A DNA stretch of 64,000 nt from Endotrypanum monterogeii (lineage: Eukaryota > Euglenozoa > Kinetoplastea > Trypanosomatida > Trypanosomatidae): positions 1,476,205 through 1,540,204 of the forward strand of contig CM007318.1 of the NCBI GenBank assembly GCA_000333855.2. Reading direction: 5' to 3'. The number at the start of each line of letters is the position of its first letter. The first letter of the stretch is position 1. Made by a program: the position numbers and the translations under genes. Positions 1-13,200 of the stretch are shown piece by piece. The notes below the pieces were generated by a model, which had not been told where the DNA came from, did no database searches, and saw only the letters and a program-made list of their open reading frames with translations.

Positions 1-1018
1 CATTCCTACTGTTCTGCCTCATCCACTCCCCCCTCCTGCGTCCCCATTTATTTTCATCAAAAAGTCAAAGAAAAGTCGGCATATGTCGCACTCTTGAGTC
101 TGGTGTGTTTGTGCGAACTCTGGCGAACGTCTTCTGATGTGCCGTGTCCGCTTGATCGCCTGCTACTATTCCTGCTTGCACTACCTTTTTTTTTTTTTTG
201 CTATCAGTAGGGAGCCAGACAAACACACTCCTTGGACTTTTTGAGTTCAGCCAGTGTGGCCAGCGCATTCAGGACTGATCAAAAAGATGCGTTTTGCTGA
301 TGAGCTGCGAGTACGCGGAAGAAAAAAAAAAAATAATATATATATAGCAAAGGGCAATGGCGGTGAGGATTGGTTGCTTTGCTGTGAGTGTATTTCCCAT
401 ACGTGCGTATATCGAAAGGAAAAAAAAACAACTAGGAGAGTTGACAGAGCAAAGTAACTGGTGCGTTCGTACCGGGTGCCCCCCTCGCACTTCGAGTCCC
501 CGAGGCATTTATAACAAAAGATACCCCCTAGCTCTTGTTAGACTTTATTGAACCGAAGGTAGGAGGAACTGGCGGTTGGTGAGGGAAGGGGAGAAGAAAG
601 AAGAGTTGGTAGTGGTGAGGGGACTTTATGTTACCGAGTAGTGGCGGTGTACACAATTCTTTCCACTTTGGCCCCATGTTCACACTGCGTTTCACTTGTA
701 CATCTTAGCACCTTTTTTTTTGCTTTCGTTTCCCTTTCACTTGCCTTCACGGCCCCCGAACGTCGCCGCGCTGTCGCAGTGGCGCGTGACTCTTGAAAAA
801 AATATATATTCCCCTGTGCCAGACTTGCTTTTGGCACCATTTTGTACACCAAGTACAGGCATATATATATATATATATCCGATATTCTTCTACCCTCTTG
901 TTTGTCTCGACTACTCTACCCTCCGCAGCGCCGTTCTACGGAAACCTAGAAGAGAGGAGGGGTGACACTTCACAGGGAATACGATCGCGGGGGAAAATCT
1001 CATCAAAGCAACTGTTTG

Positions 1019-1052
<34 letters not shown>

Positions 1053-1260
1053 TACACATCCGCCTAGGCTAGTTCAACACATTTTGTGTGTCACCACCAA
1101 TACCTCGTTCCCCATCAGGTAAAGTGTCCTTGCCCTCTCTCGACCTTACTTTGATTTTGCCGTCATCACGGCTCTTCACTGCACAGCTGCCCTCATTGGC
1201 CTCGAGGAGGGCATTCCATGCAAATAGCTGCCAGCCAATCCTTACACTGCTTTATCACAC
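1..1260. other. Intergenic/5' flank of dynein gene
   Basis: No gene is recognised. It contains a T run near 185-199, an (AT)n tract at 861-878, a (CA)n tract at 1021-1047 and pyrimidine-rich stretches around 1110-1260 that would suit a trans-splice acceptor for the dynein gene. A segment near 470-515 superficially resembles a tRNA T-loop but does not fold as a tRNA. Confidence 0.6.
1021..1047. repeat. (CA)n microsatellite
   Basis: Uninterrupted CA dinucleotide run upstream of the dynein heavy chain gene, followed by interrupted CATA units. Confidence 0.95.
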
Positions 1261-4200
1261 ATGGGTCTTTCTCCGATCACAGAGGACTGCATCACAGCAG
1301 TCCGCAAGGCCGTGAAGAAGCGCGTCTCTGGGGAGATTTTGAGCGAGCAGAAGGTTGGCACAGTCTTTGAAGTGCAGTTGCAGCCCATCTCTACACCTGA
1401 TGTAGAGGTGGCCCAAATATTGCTCTCCGCGATGGTGAAGGCGGCTTGCGGGTCAGAGAAAGGCGCCACGACCTTATCGAAAGGTGAGGTCGTCGTCGAT
1501 ACCGGGGCCCCGATTAATGTTCATTCTTTTGCCGAGATAGTTTGTGTAAAAACGTTTCGCTTTGAGGAGCTTCCCGCCAACAATATGGCGCTCCGTCTAG
1601 TCGCCGAAGCTACCTACATGCGCCATCTTCAGCGTTCTGCAGAGCTCGTGGTTCAAGGCATCAACGGCTTTCCACCATGCCTTTTGGGAGAGGCGCAATC
1701 GCGCCTTGACATCAGTGTCGGGGGACATGTTCTGTTGTCGGTCTCAACAGACAAACAGAAAAAGTTGCTGTTGCGGCTCTTCACCAGGGCTGTAGACACT
1801 GTAATGGCCTGCATGTGCAGCACGGCTTTTATATCGGGCCTTCTTCCCCACAAGTGGGAAAACCGAGAGGCGCTCGAGCCACGGCAAATTCTCGAGCTCC
1901 TAGAGGATGTCGAGATGGCTATTTCGGAGTACTGGGGGGACAGCGCGCAGGACGACAACGCTCGCACGGTTGTTGTCTTTCTCATGAACACTGTTGGTGC
2001 TGATATTTGCGAGTACTTCAAGATAAAGACAGGAGCCGCCGGTGGTGTGTTCCGTGGTGAGAAGGGCGTGCTGGAGGAGGCGATTTTGTGTTGTGATGAG
2101 TGGTTGAATACATGTGCAAAGCTGACCACAATCGATTGGGGCGATGGGTGGGGAGAACGATACGAAGATGCCACTCTTGTGCGCGTCCGGGATCGCTTAC
2201 GCACAGTCCTCGCGCTGCGCTGCGTTGACGACGAGATTCGAGAGCTTCTCGGCCCTAACGACTTCCGTCTCCTTAAAACGGATGGATTATGGGATCTTTT
2301 CAACGATATCGAAATTATGAGTACGTCGGGTGACGTGCATAACCAATGGAACAGCTCCTTGGCTGCCTACTATCGCCGCGTCGAGCCGATCGAGCAGCAA
2401 TGCGCTGTTTTATTGCGCGATTTGTTCTCCTCTCGTTCCGGGCTAGCGCCACAGGTTATCGTGCGTGAGTTTTCGGGTTACTGTCACCTCATGAAGAGAC
2501 CAATTGTTGCGAGGGAACTCGTAGCGGAACGAGGGGGACTGCTTGCCAAGCTTAATGATCGGCTCGATACCATTCGACTAGAGTATGAGCGTCGCGCAGA
2601 GAGTACCGAGGACGAGTCCGTGCTGGAAGCAGAGGACCGCCGCTGCCAAACCGGCCGCTTTTTTCCCGGAGTGGTGAACAACATCATCTGGCTTCGTCAG
2701 TTGTGTGGTCGTGTAGAAGAGCAAACTAAAATGTGCACTTCTATCCTCGCGGATCTGCCCATGTCCGGCGACTTCGTGGAGTCCGCAAAACGCCTTCTCG
2801 ACGATCTGCACGATTATGAGCAGGAGTGCTACCGTAACTGGGTGACTGATCTGATGGATAAGAGTGATTCCCTGACACTCAACGCCGATGCCCCGCTCAT
2901 GGAAATAGACGAAAGGGGGCGCGTGGAAGTGAACTTCGCTGAGCGCTTGGTGCAACTCCTCAAGGAGGTTCGACTCTTGCGTACCCTAGGGTTCCATGTT
3001 CCTGACACCATTTCACGCCTGTCGCAGCAGGCGACACAGTTTCTACCGATGGGGATCGCCTTGAAGCAGGTTGCGAACACGTACAACAATATGGCGGCCG
3101 ACATCATCCCATGCACTCACGCTATGCTTCTGGAGCCGGCGCTGGCCTTTGAGAAAGTTATCACTACCAGCGGCAACAAAAAACTCACGTGGCGAAGCGA
3201 GGAGGAGGCGAAACGCTTCATTGAGCAGCTGCAGACTGCGGCTCAGAGCCTAACGGACTTTAATCGCCGTCTGCACAAGACCCACAAGGAGATCGAGGCT
3301 GTTGTTGTACAGCTTCTGGACATTAGCTTACTCCGCTCCCGTGACCGCTGGCTCAGCAAGGTGAGACAAATTCGCGAAAAGATCGAGACTTCCGGCTTTC
3401 AAAATACGGAAGCGTGGCGGAATTTTTGGGATATGCAGTTGTACAAGGCAATGGAGGCGCAGTATCAACTGGGGCTCGAGTCCCTCCACGACGCAGTCGA
3501 AGAGATTAAGGCCGATATTATTTACGACGCCGAAAGTGGACAGGCAGGGCTGCGTCCTCCGCTGGAAGTGCTTCGACTGCAATACTACCAGCGCATCCAC
3601 GACTTTATCACGTTCCCCATCCGGTTCCAAGGATGTGGTAACGGAAACGTGTTTCGTGAAATGCCGTCGCGCAACACGCACGGTATCTACTCAGTGTTCA
3701 AGTCCGCTGGGCTCTTGTTTAAGCGTGTGGTCCACGAACTAAAGCGATTCACACCGTACTTGGTGATTGGTCGATGTGGCCTAGGCGGTAACCCATCCCT
3801 CGAAGAAATCGTGAGCAAGTCCCTCACCGAAGTCCAGCACTGGGAACAGAGCGTACGGCTTCTTAAGCAGAAGGGCAAGGAGATCAATAGCGAAGACCTT
3901 TTTATTCGCTGCGGACGCATTACGTTGTGCACGGCGGGTATCAAAGGCGCTGTCGAGGATCACTTGGTGCGCCTCACAGACGCCCTTAGAGTCACACTGA
4001 AGCAGAGTGCCGAACAGCACCTTGGATCGATCAACGACTTTCTGGCGAAGGCCTCCAAGTGCCTGGACAGCAGTATGACGAAGCTGGGGGAGATCAATGA
4101 AGCTAACTTGCTCTATGGCGAGCTGATGGAGCAGCGCCCTGCGATCGAAGTTGAAGTGTATCATTTTTACAACAAGAATGTCTTGCTGCAAAACATGACC

Positions 4201-7200
4201 GGCGCGGCAGGACTCGACTTCACCAAGACAAAGGAGCGCTGGACAACCTTCATGAAGCGTATGGATTCCCACGAAGAGGAGGTGGAGGACCAACTAAGTC
4301 GTATTCGAGATACCGTATCCTCCTCCTTGAAAGAGTGGGAGAAGGACTCTATTCGCTTCACGACGCGGTGGCACGAACTAAAGCCAAAGGACCTCTCCGC
4401 GCAGAAGCCACTAGAATTTGTCTTGAAGAAAAAAGCTGAGATGCAAATACTAAAACAGCGTGGAGAGGAATGCAGAAAGCAATGTGAATTCTTCCACCTT
4501 GACGATCCAGACCTGCAGATCATCGAGGAGGCCGAGGCTGATATCGAGGAGTATGCCAACATGTGGAGCATGCTAGGCGACTTTCAGCAACAGGTGCAGG
4601 ATCTCTGCCAAGAGTCGTGGATCAGTTTCCGCGCCAAGACATACCGCTTCGAAGATTTTGTGAAGCTCTGGCAAGATAGGTTGAAGGAGATTGCATCCAA
4701 CTCAGTTACCGTACATATTCGCACGATGCTCGAAAACTGGAGCCACTGCGTACCACTCCTCAAATACGTCCGTGGCGACGGTTTCACATCAGCCCACTGG
4801 AAGGAGTTGTTCACGATGCTCAAAATCCGCGACGTGACGCAAGATACAGTAAACTTTGGCCAGATCCTTGACCGCTATGAAGAGATCCTCTCAAAAGAGG
4901 GTCTCATCAAAAAGCTTCACAGTCGGGCTCAAGGTGAGGCACAAATCCGAGAGGCGCTGATCGATGTGCGAACATGGGGGGCGGATGCCCGCTTTTCTTT
5001 AACCGCGCACCCAGATCGCGCCGGGGTCGTGCTTATCACGGACTGGAAAGACACCATGTCTGCGCTCAGCGACAATCGTGCCCTTTTGTTGAGCATGAAA
5101 GAGTCCCCGTATTTCAGTCTCTTTGCTAAAGAAACAGACGAATGGGAGAGTCGCTTTTCGACCCTCGACGAGTATCTCCGTTACATGAATCAAATCCAAC
5201 GTAAGTGGGTATACCTGGAGCCCATTTTCCGCCGCGGCGCCCTGCCGAACGAGAAGCACCGATTTGACCGCATCGATGCAGCTTACCTGACAGTAATGAA
5301 AGCAGTCGAAAAAGATGACCGACTGTTGGCACTTGCCGAGCACAAGGAGTTCAAGACCACGCTGCGTGACGTCTCTGAGCAACTGGAGCGCTGCCAGAAG
5401 GCACTGAACGAGTATCTGGAGTCAAAGCGTGATAGTTTTCCTCGCTTCTACTTCATCAGTGACGATGACCTCCTCGAGATATTGGCACAAAGCAAAAATC
5501 CAAGCATCATTCAGTCCCACCTCAAGAAACTTTTCATGGGCATACACAGTGTCCAGTTTGACGCGCAGAAAGAAAACATCCTGCAGATCTTGTCACTGGA
5601 AGGGGAAATGGTCGCGCTTGTGAAGCCGGTGCGCGTGACGGAGGAGGTCGAGGTGTGGCTCTCGCAGCTGGACGTTGAGGTAAAGGCGACACTCAAAGCG
5701 CAGGTGGCACAGTGTGTGACCAAGTGCGACATTGGCGCCTACGCTTCACAGGTACTCTGCACAGCTGAGATGATCACCTTCACTCGAAAAGTCGAGAGTG
5801 CAATTCGTGACCCCAGTGGCAATGTGGCTGCGCTGCATAAGCTGAAGAATCAGCTCCAAACGAGACTGCGCGAACTCACCGCGTACGCCGGTGGCAACAG
5901 TGATATGCTGGTCGGCATAAAGCTGAAGGCGCTTATCATGGACCTTATTCACAATATCGAAGTAGTGGAACTATTGATCACCAACTCGGTAGACAAGGAA
6001 GTGCACTGGCTCTGGAAGAAGCAGCTGCGCTACTACCTGGACGATGCTAAAGACTGCGTGCTGCGCATGGTAGATGCACAGTTTCGCTACAGCTACGAGT
6101 ACCAGGGCAATGCACCGAAGCTTGTGCACACGCCGCTGACAGACTCTTGCTACTTGACTCTTACACAAGGCATGCGATTGGGCTACGGAGGGAATCCTTA
6201 CGGCCCCGCAGGCACTGGCAAGACTGAGTCTGTCAAAGCGCTTGGTAACGCAATGGGGCGGCAAGTGCTCGTCTTCAATTGTGACGAGGGGATCGACTTC
6301 AAGTCCATGGGCCGCATATTCACCGGTCTCGTCAAATGTGGCGCGTGGGGCTGCTTTGATGAGTTCAACCGCCTCAAGGTCGACCAACTCTCGGCGGTTT
6401 CGCAGATGATCCAAGTGATCCAGGAAGCTCTCAAGAACGGCGACAAAACGTGTCAGCTGCTGGGCAAGACGATCAACGTAAACTCGAATGCGGGGATTTT
6501 CGTTACACTCAATCCAGCTGGAAAAGGTTACGGCGGCCGCAGTAGGTTACCTGACAACCTGAAGCAGCTTTTCCGCTCGATTGCGATGAGTGCGCCAGAT
6601 AACGAGTTGATCACGGAAACAATCCTCTACAGCGAAGGATTTGAGAACGCAACGCATCTAGCAAAGAAGGTTGTGGTAACATTCACACTCTGTAGCCAGC
6701 TTCTATCCTCTCAGCAGCACTACGACTGGGGCCTGCGCGCAATGAAGGCTGTGCTGCGTTTGGGCGGCACGCTTATTCACAACTTCTTGATGGAGCGCGT
6801 GGCAGGTAAAATTCAATATTCTCCGGAACAGATACTGGAGAAAGAAAGCGAAATTCTCATCAAGTCTTTGCGTGTCAACACCCTCTCCAAACTCACCTTT
6901 GACGATGCCGTCCTGTTCAAGACTCTCCTCAGCGACATCTTCCCAGGCGTGGCTGTGCTGGAGATCGACTATCAAGAGCTGCGTCCGGCCATCGAGGAGT
7001 CCATCAAAGAGCTCAAGCTACAGGTAGTGGAGTCACAGATTCAGAAGATCCTCCAGCTCTACGAAGCATTGCGACAGCGAATGGGTGTTGTTCTCGTCGG
7101 ACCAAGCGGAAGTGGTAAGAGCACCCTCACGAGGGTTCTGCGCCGCTCGCTCGAGCGACTTGGCAAGAATGTGCCGTTGTATGTTGTGAACCCCAAGGCC

Positions 7201-10200
7201 TTGCCGCGTGACCAGCTGCTCGGCCGCATGGATCCTGACACTCGCGAGTGGTTTGACGGTGTCATCACGGATGCGGCCAAAAAAGTAGTGAAGGAGGAGA
7301 CCTCGGTGCAGTCGTGGATTTTCTGCGATGGCGACATCGACCCTGAGTGGGTAGAATCGTTGAACTCCGTATTGGACGACAACAAGCTTTTAACCATGCC
7401 CAACGGCGTTCGGATTCAATTTGGCGACAACGTAAACTTTCTTTTTGAGACACACAGCCTCGAGTTTGCCTCACCGGCAACAGTGTCGCGCATGGGTATT
7501 ATCTATCTTTCTGAGGAGGATGTGGAGCCCAAAATGACGGTTGCGTCTTGGTTAACCGAACAGCCTGAGGAGTTGCAGGAGCAGCTTCGGCGGTGGATCG
7601 ATGCATACTTCTACAAAGCGATCGACTCGTTGCTTACCTCTGGTGAGCTTGTAGTCGGGACAACACGGACTGGCCTAGTGATGTCTGGTCTTTCACAAAT
7701 GAAAAACTGTACCACCAAGAAGAGGTTTGCGCTGGCGCTGATCTATGGCCTGGGCTCGTACTTAGTTGGGGAGGCGCAGAAAAAATTCGCCAAGGAAGTT
7801 CTTTTCCTTACTGAGGAGCGGCCTCCGGATTTGAAGAACCCGCTAGATTTCCGCTACGACGAGGAGAATCACGATTATGTTTCTCTAGAATTTCTTCCGG
7901 CAACGAATCTCGCCATCGACGATCTGTATCGTCACCCCATGGTCTCCACAGTGGAGTGCCAGCGCGCACTGGAGGTAATGCAGGCGTGGACGAAGCCGAT
8001 GAGACCAGGTGTTTACCGCCCTTTCATATTGGTGGGCCCTGAGGGGTGTGGAAAAACCATGTTGCTTAATAATCTTTTCATGAACACGTCTAGTACACGT
8101 GTGGCAACTGTTCACTGCTCGGCCCAGACCGAGGCGATACACGTCATTCAAAAGCTGAAGCAAGCGTGCTCTATGCTCAATTCTAACAAAGGCAAGGTGC
8201 TTCGCCCCAAGGAAGCAGAGCGACTCATTCTGTTTCTGAAAGATCTCAACTTACCCAAGCCAGATCGCTACGGCACCGTGCAACTACACTCATTCCTCCA
8301 GCAGCTGACCCTATACCATGGATTTTACGATGCAGACCTCGAATGGGTTACGGTGGAGCGTGTGCAGATTGTGGGAAGCATGAATCCTCCAGGCAGCATG
8401 GGTCGTCACCCAGTCGCGCCGCGCTTTCTTGCCATCACGTCTGTCTTGGGGATCTCCTATCCTTCCAAGGAGGCGCTTCAGCAGGTCTACTCGGAGTTCT
8501 TGAACGTCATGCTGCAGAGTAGGCGGTTGACGCTAAACATACCAAATAAAGGAGCTGCGGACGTGGCCCGCGTCGTGACCACCGTCTACGAAACCGTGGC
8601 CACGCGCTGTACGGTCGACGTAGCGTCGCACTACACCTTCAACCCACGTGACCTCACGCAATGGGTGATGAACCTACTCAACTATGACACCCCCAACATT
8701 GGCGATGTCCTCGCGTACGAGGCACGGCGCATTTTTGTTGACCGCCTGGTAACGATCGAGGAGCGCCTGCGCATTGCGAAGGCCATCCGAGACAACGTCA
8801 CGTTGCTTGTCGGCCACCGCGACGCGCCGTCAGAAAAAGAGAGCGTCTACTACGTCTCGTGGCTGGATGCCGCACCTGCCGGCAAGAAGCGCTTGATGGC
8901 TACTACGGTAGAGGAGGTGAAGAAATCGGCGGACCAGCTCTCCCTCAACTACTCACGAGAGAACGCCACACTTAGTGTGCAGCTTATTCCAGAGGTGTGC
9001 GCGTGGCTTACCCGTGTAGACCGTGTCTTGTCTCAGGAACGTGGGAACCTGATGCTGGTTGCACGGTCTGGCGTTTGCGCCACGCAGATTGTGCGTCTGG
9101 TTGCCTACAACAACCGAGCAGAAGCTGTTACGCTTTGCATCACTCGCGAATACGGGGTGAAGCAGTTCACCGCAGAGCTGAAGAATGCCCTGACAAAGGC
9201 AGGGGTTCAGGGACAGAACCTTGTGCTCATCCTCGAGGACTTCAATTTCTTTCACCCCTACTTCCTTGAGACAGTCAACTCGCTGCTGTCATCAGGTGAG
9301 GTCGCTGGTCTCTTTACCCAGGAGGAGCAGGATGCGCTGCTCAATCCTCTCAAAGATGAAGCAGCTGAAGAGGGCATGAGCGTCTACAACTTTTTCGTCG
9401 ACCGTATACGTCGTTTCCTGCACGTCGTCATCGTTATGGATCCAACACACCGTAGCTACGAGCAGCGGTGCCGAGCCAATCCCGCCCTCTTCACTCACTG
9501 CAATGTGTACTGGATGGGGACATGGGATAGCAATAGTCTCAAGGTGGTTCCACGTATCATGATTCCCAATGCATTCAAGGCGCTTGACCAGCGCGATGAC
9601 AAGAAAGAGTTCAGCCTCACAACGGAACTGGTGCACTTACACCGTTTTTTCGGTGATAAGGTCGCCCCACAACAGTTTAAGGTGCTGTGTGAGACCTTTG
9701 ATCATCTCTTCCAGGTGAAAAGCCTCCAGGCCGCGAACGGGCTAAGTCGGCTGAAGAGTGGTGTAAGCAAGCTAGACGAAGCACAGGAGAGTGTCGATAA
9801 AATCGCAACCGATGTGACGGAAAAGAAGAAAATGCTAGAGGTGAAGCAGCAAGAGGCCGACGACGCACTGAAAGAAATCCAGAAGCGTATGGAAGAGGCT
9901 AGTCAACAGAAGCGCAGCATTCACAAGATCCAGAAAGAACTGGACAAGGAGCATACGGCTATTCAGGAGCGCAAGGTCGTAATTGAAGGTCAGCTGAGCG
10001 GCATTCAACCGGTGCTCGATGCTGCTCTTTCTGCGGTGAGCTCTATTCGCTCCGACCACTTGACCGAGCTGCGCTCGATGGCGAAGCCGCCGGCAGCGGT
10101 GCAGTGCGTGATGCAAGGCGTGGTACTCTTGATTGACGCAGGAAAGAGTAGCGAGGCGGCTACATGGCCCGCCATACGCAAGGTACTGGCTGGTGACATT

Positions 10201-13200
10201 AAGGGTCAAATTCTCAACTTTGATATCGGCAACGTCAACACGGCTGCCCGGGCACAGGTTGAAAAATTTATAGCTGCCAACACCGACTCGTTCAAGCGTG
10301 AAGTCATCGCCCGTGCATCGAAGGCAGCAGCTCCAATGGCGGAGTGGCTGAAAGCTGTGGTGGAGTACAACAAAGTGCTCGAGACGGTCGCGCCGATGCG
10401 GAATGAGCTGAGGGAATACGAGGCCAACCTCCAGAAGAGTCAAGAGGAAAAGATCAAATATGAAAGAAAACTGGAGAAGGTCGAGGCAAAGGTGGGGGAG
10501 CTCAAAAATAATTTCGGTGAGAAAACTACGGAGGCTGAGCGACTCAAGGACCAACTGGAGCAAGCCGAGCAGCTACTTGTTAATGCCAAGGAGCTTCTCT
10601 CTAAGCTTGAGGACGAGCACCGGCGCTGGACAGTACAGATGAAGACACTCAAAGAGGACTCGCACTTCCTGCCGAAGCGGTGCCTGTTGGCCGCTGGCGT
10701 CATCACGTACCTCGGAGAAGACGCAGAGGACAAGCGCCGCGTTATTCTCGCGCAGTGGAAAGAGCGAGTGAAATTACCTGACTTTAAGTTCTTCACATTT
10801 CTGCGTGATGAGAGCGTTCAACTCCATTACAAGGCTGAGGGCTTGCCGGGCGACGAGCTTTCCATGGACAATGCCGTTATGATACATGAGCAGGTGAACA
10901 CGCCACTCATTAAGGATCCATCAGGTCAGGCGATTGGGTGGCTACAGGCAAATCTAAAGCAACAGAACGCCGTTGTGGATGTTTGCAGCATTTCTGAGGA
11001 CCGTCTTGTTTCTGCACTGGAGCTGGCCTTACGCTTTGGCAAAAAGTTTATTGTCTCTGATGTAGATCGTGTGGAACCGTTTCTGTACCCTATCCTCCGA
11101 AAAGAATTTCACAGCGAAGGTACGAAGCGCGTTATTCAAATTGGGGACCGCCGAACTGTCGACTGCGCGGATGGGTTCCAGCTGTACCTCGTCACAAGAA
11201 GTACAGATCTGCACGTGGCGCCAGACATTGTGAGCTACCTTACACCGATCAGCTTTACCATTACGCACAGTGGGCTCGAGGGACAGTTCCTCGGTATCAC
11301 AATCGAACATGAGCAGCCACAGCTGGAGCAAGAGAAGCTCGATACGCTGAAAAAGGAAGAAGGTCTTAAAATCCAGCTGGCGGAACTCGAAGAACAACTT
11401 CTGGCGAACCTTGTCAACTCAGAAGGATCGCTGCTCGACAACAAGACGCTGATTGAGTCGTTGAATCAAATCAAATCGCAGGCAACTGACATCACTGCAG
11501 CGCTAGAAAAGTCGAAGACGGTGCAAGACGATATTGATACGAAGCGAAACGTCTATCGCCCGTTTGCTACCACCGCCAGCTCTATATATTTTTTGACGAA
11601 GGGCCTCAAGGAGCTTTCACACATGTATCAATTTTCTTTAAATCTCTTTTTGGACTTCTTCCGGCGCGCCTTGACATCTCACAAGGATCTACGTACTGAC
11701 CCTGAAACGAAGATTGCGGCCCTCCAGAAAACGTTTATACAGATCTCGGTGTCGAACATCGGGCAGTCTCTCTTCAAGGAACACCGCGTGGTGTACGGCA
11801 TTCACCTCTGTCGCCACATCTACCAGTCCACGTGTACCGTGGCTGAGTGGGACTTCTTGATAGGCAAGGCGGTTGCACCTGAGGACAAAAGAAAAGAGGT
11901 GCATGTGCCGACATTCGTCCTACCGGACAGTCTACAGACATTCCGAACCCTCGTCGCGCTGTTCCCCGACTTGGCCTCGAAAGCGCGCTTCCAGGAGGCC
12001 GATGTCTGGCTGCAGTGGATGCGCACTTCAACCCCAGAGTCGGAATACCCAGGCTTCCTCAAGACTCTAACCCACTTCCAGCGGCTACTGTTGATGAAAA
12101 CACTGCGCGGCGACCGCCTCATTGCGGCCATGAACGCCGTAGCGTGCACTCTTCTTCATGTCGACTCTTTGGGAGAGGGCGGCACCCTCTTCTCGGCCGT
12201 GGCGCAGTCCGACGCGCGCCGCCCGATCCTCGTGATCACCTCAGCGGGTGCGGACCCTTCGCAGGAGCTGCAAAGTATTGCTCATGATAAAATAGGTAAA
12301 GCTCGCTTCCACCAACTTGCCATGGGTAGCGGGCAGACAAAAGAGGCGATGCGGCTGCTGTACGAGTGTGCCGCGAAGGGAGACTGGCTCTTCCTGAAGA
12401 ATCTTCACCTCGTTATTTCATGGGTGCATCAACTGCAGAAGGAGCTGACGGTGCTCAAACCTGACGCTTCGTTCCGACTCTTCTTCACGAGTGAGGCGCA
12501 CGACGAGTTTCCGTCTATTTTGCTGGGCCAGTCGCTAAAAATCACGTATGAGCCACCACCTGGGGTGAAGCAAAACCTGCTGCGCACTTACAGTAGCTGG
12601 GACGCGTCATTTGTGAATGACAAAGATGAGAAGCAGCGGCAGCTTCTTTTCACGACTGCAGCACTTCAGGCGATTGTGCAGGAGCGGCGCTCATACGTGC
12701 CCCAGGGATGGACAAAGAGCTACGAAGTCACAGCAGCAGACCTGAAGTCTTCTGTTGACATTGTGCTCCGCCAGTCGGTGAGCGGTGACGTCGACTGGCG
12801 CTCAATCCGCGGCATCCTGAACGACGCCATTTATGGTGTAAAGATGGAGACCTATTTTGACAAGAGCATTATGAGTACTTATGTCGAGAAGATGTTCCGT
12901 GTCAACTGCACCGCTGGTACACAGCAGCAGGAACCTCTTTTCCATCGTACACGCCTTTCCACTGGCGATTACGCCGACTACATGAAGATCATTAAAAAAC
13001 TCCCTGATAGTGATATTCCTGTTCTGTTTTCGCTACCCCCCAACGCAGACAGGGTAGTGCAGCTGTCTCGCGTGCGTTCCCTTACGGCGGATTTGCAGCG
13101 TATCAATGAGTCACAGAGCGAAGCTGCTGTGGATGATGAGGCGTGGGCCTCACGCTTGCGGCCGATCCTCGATACCTGGGCCGAGCTGACAGTACAGCAC

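Noticed and set aside
470..515. Possible tRNA (T-loop-like TTCGAGTCCCC)
   Set aside because: No matching A box, acceptor stem or anticodon arm could be drawn around it.
1653..2303. Antisense open frame of 216 codons inside dynein
   Set aside because: Shadow of the dynein coding frame; Ser/Arg-rich as expected for reverse-strand reading of coding DNA.
9835..10563. Antisense open frame of 242 codons inside dynein
   Set aside because: Lies over the stalk coiled coil; the Leu-rich translation is the reverse-strand shadow of a Lys/Glu-rich coding sequence.
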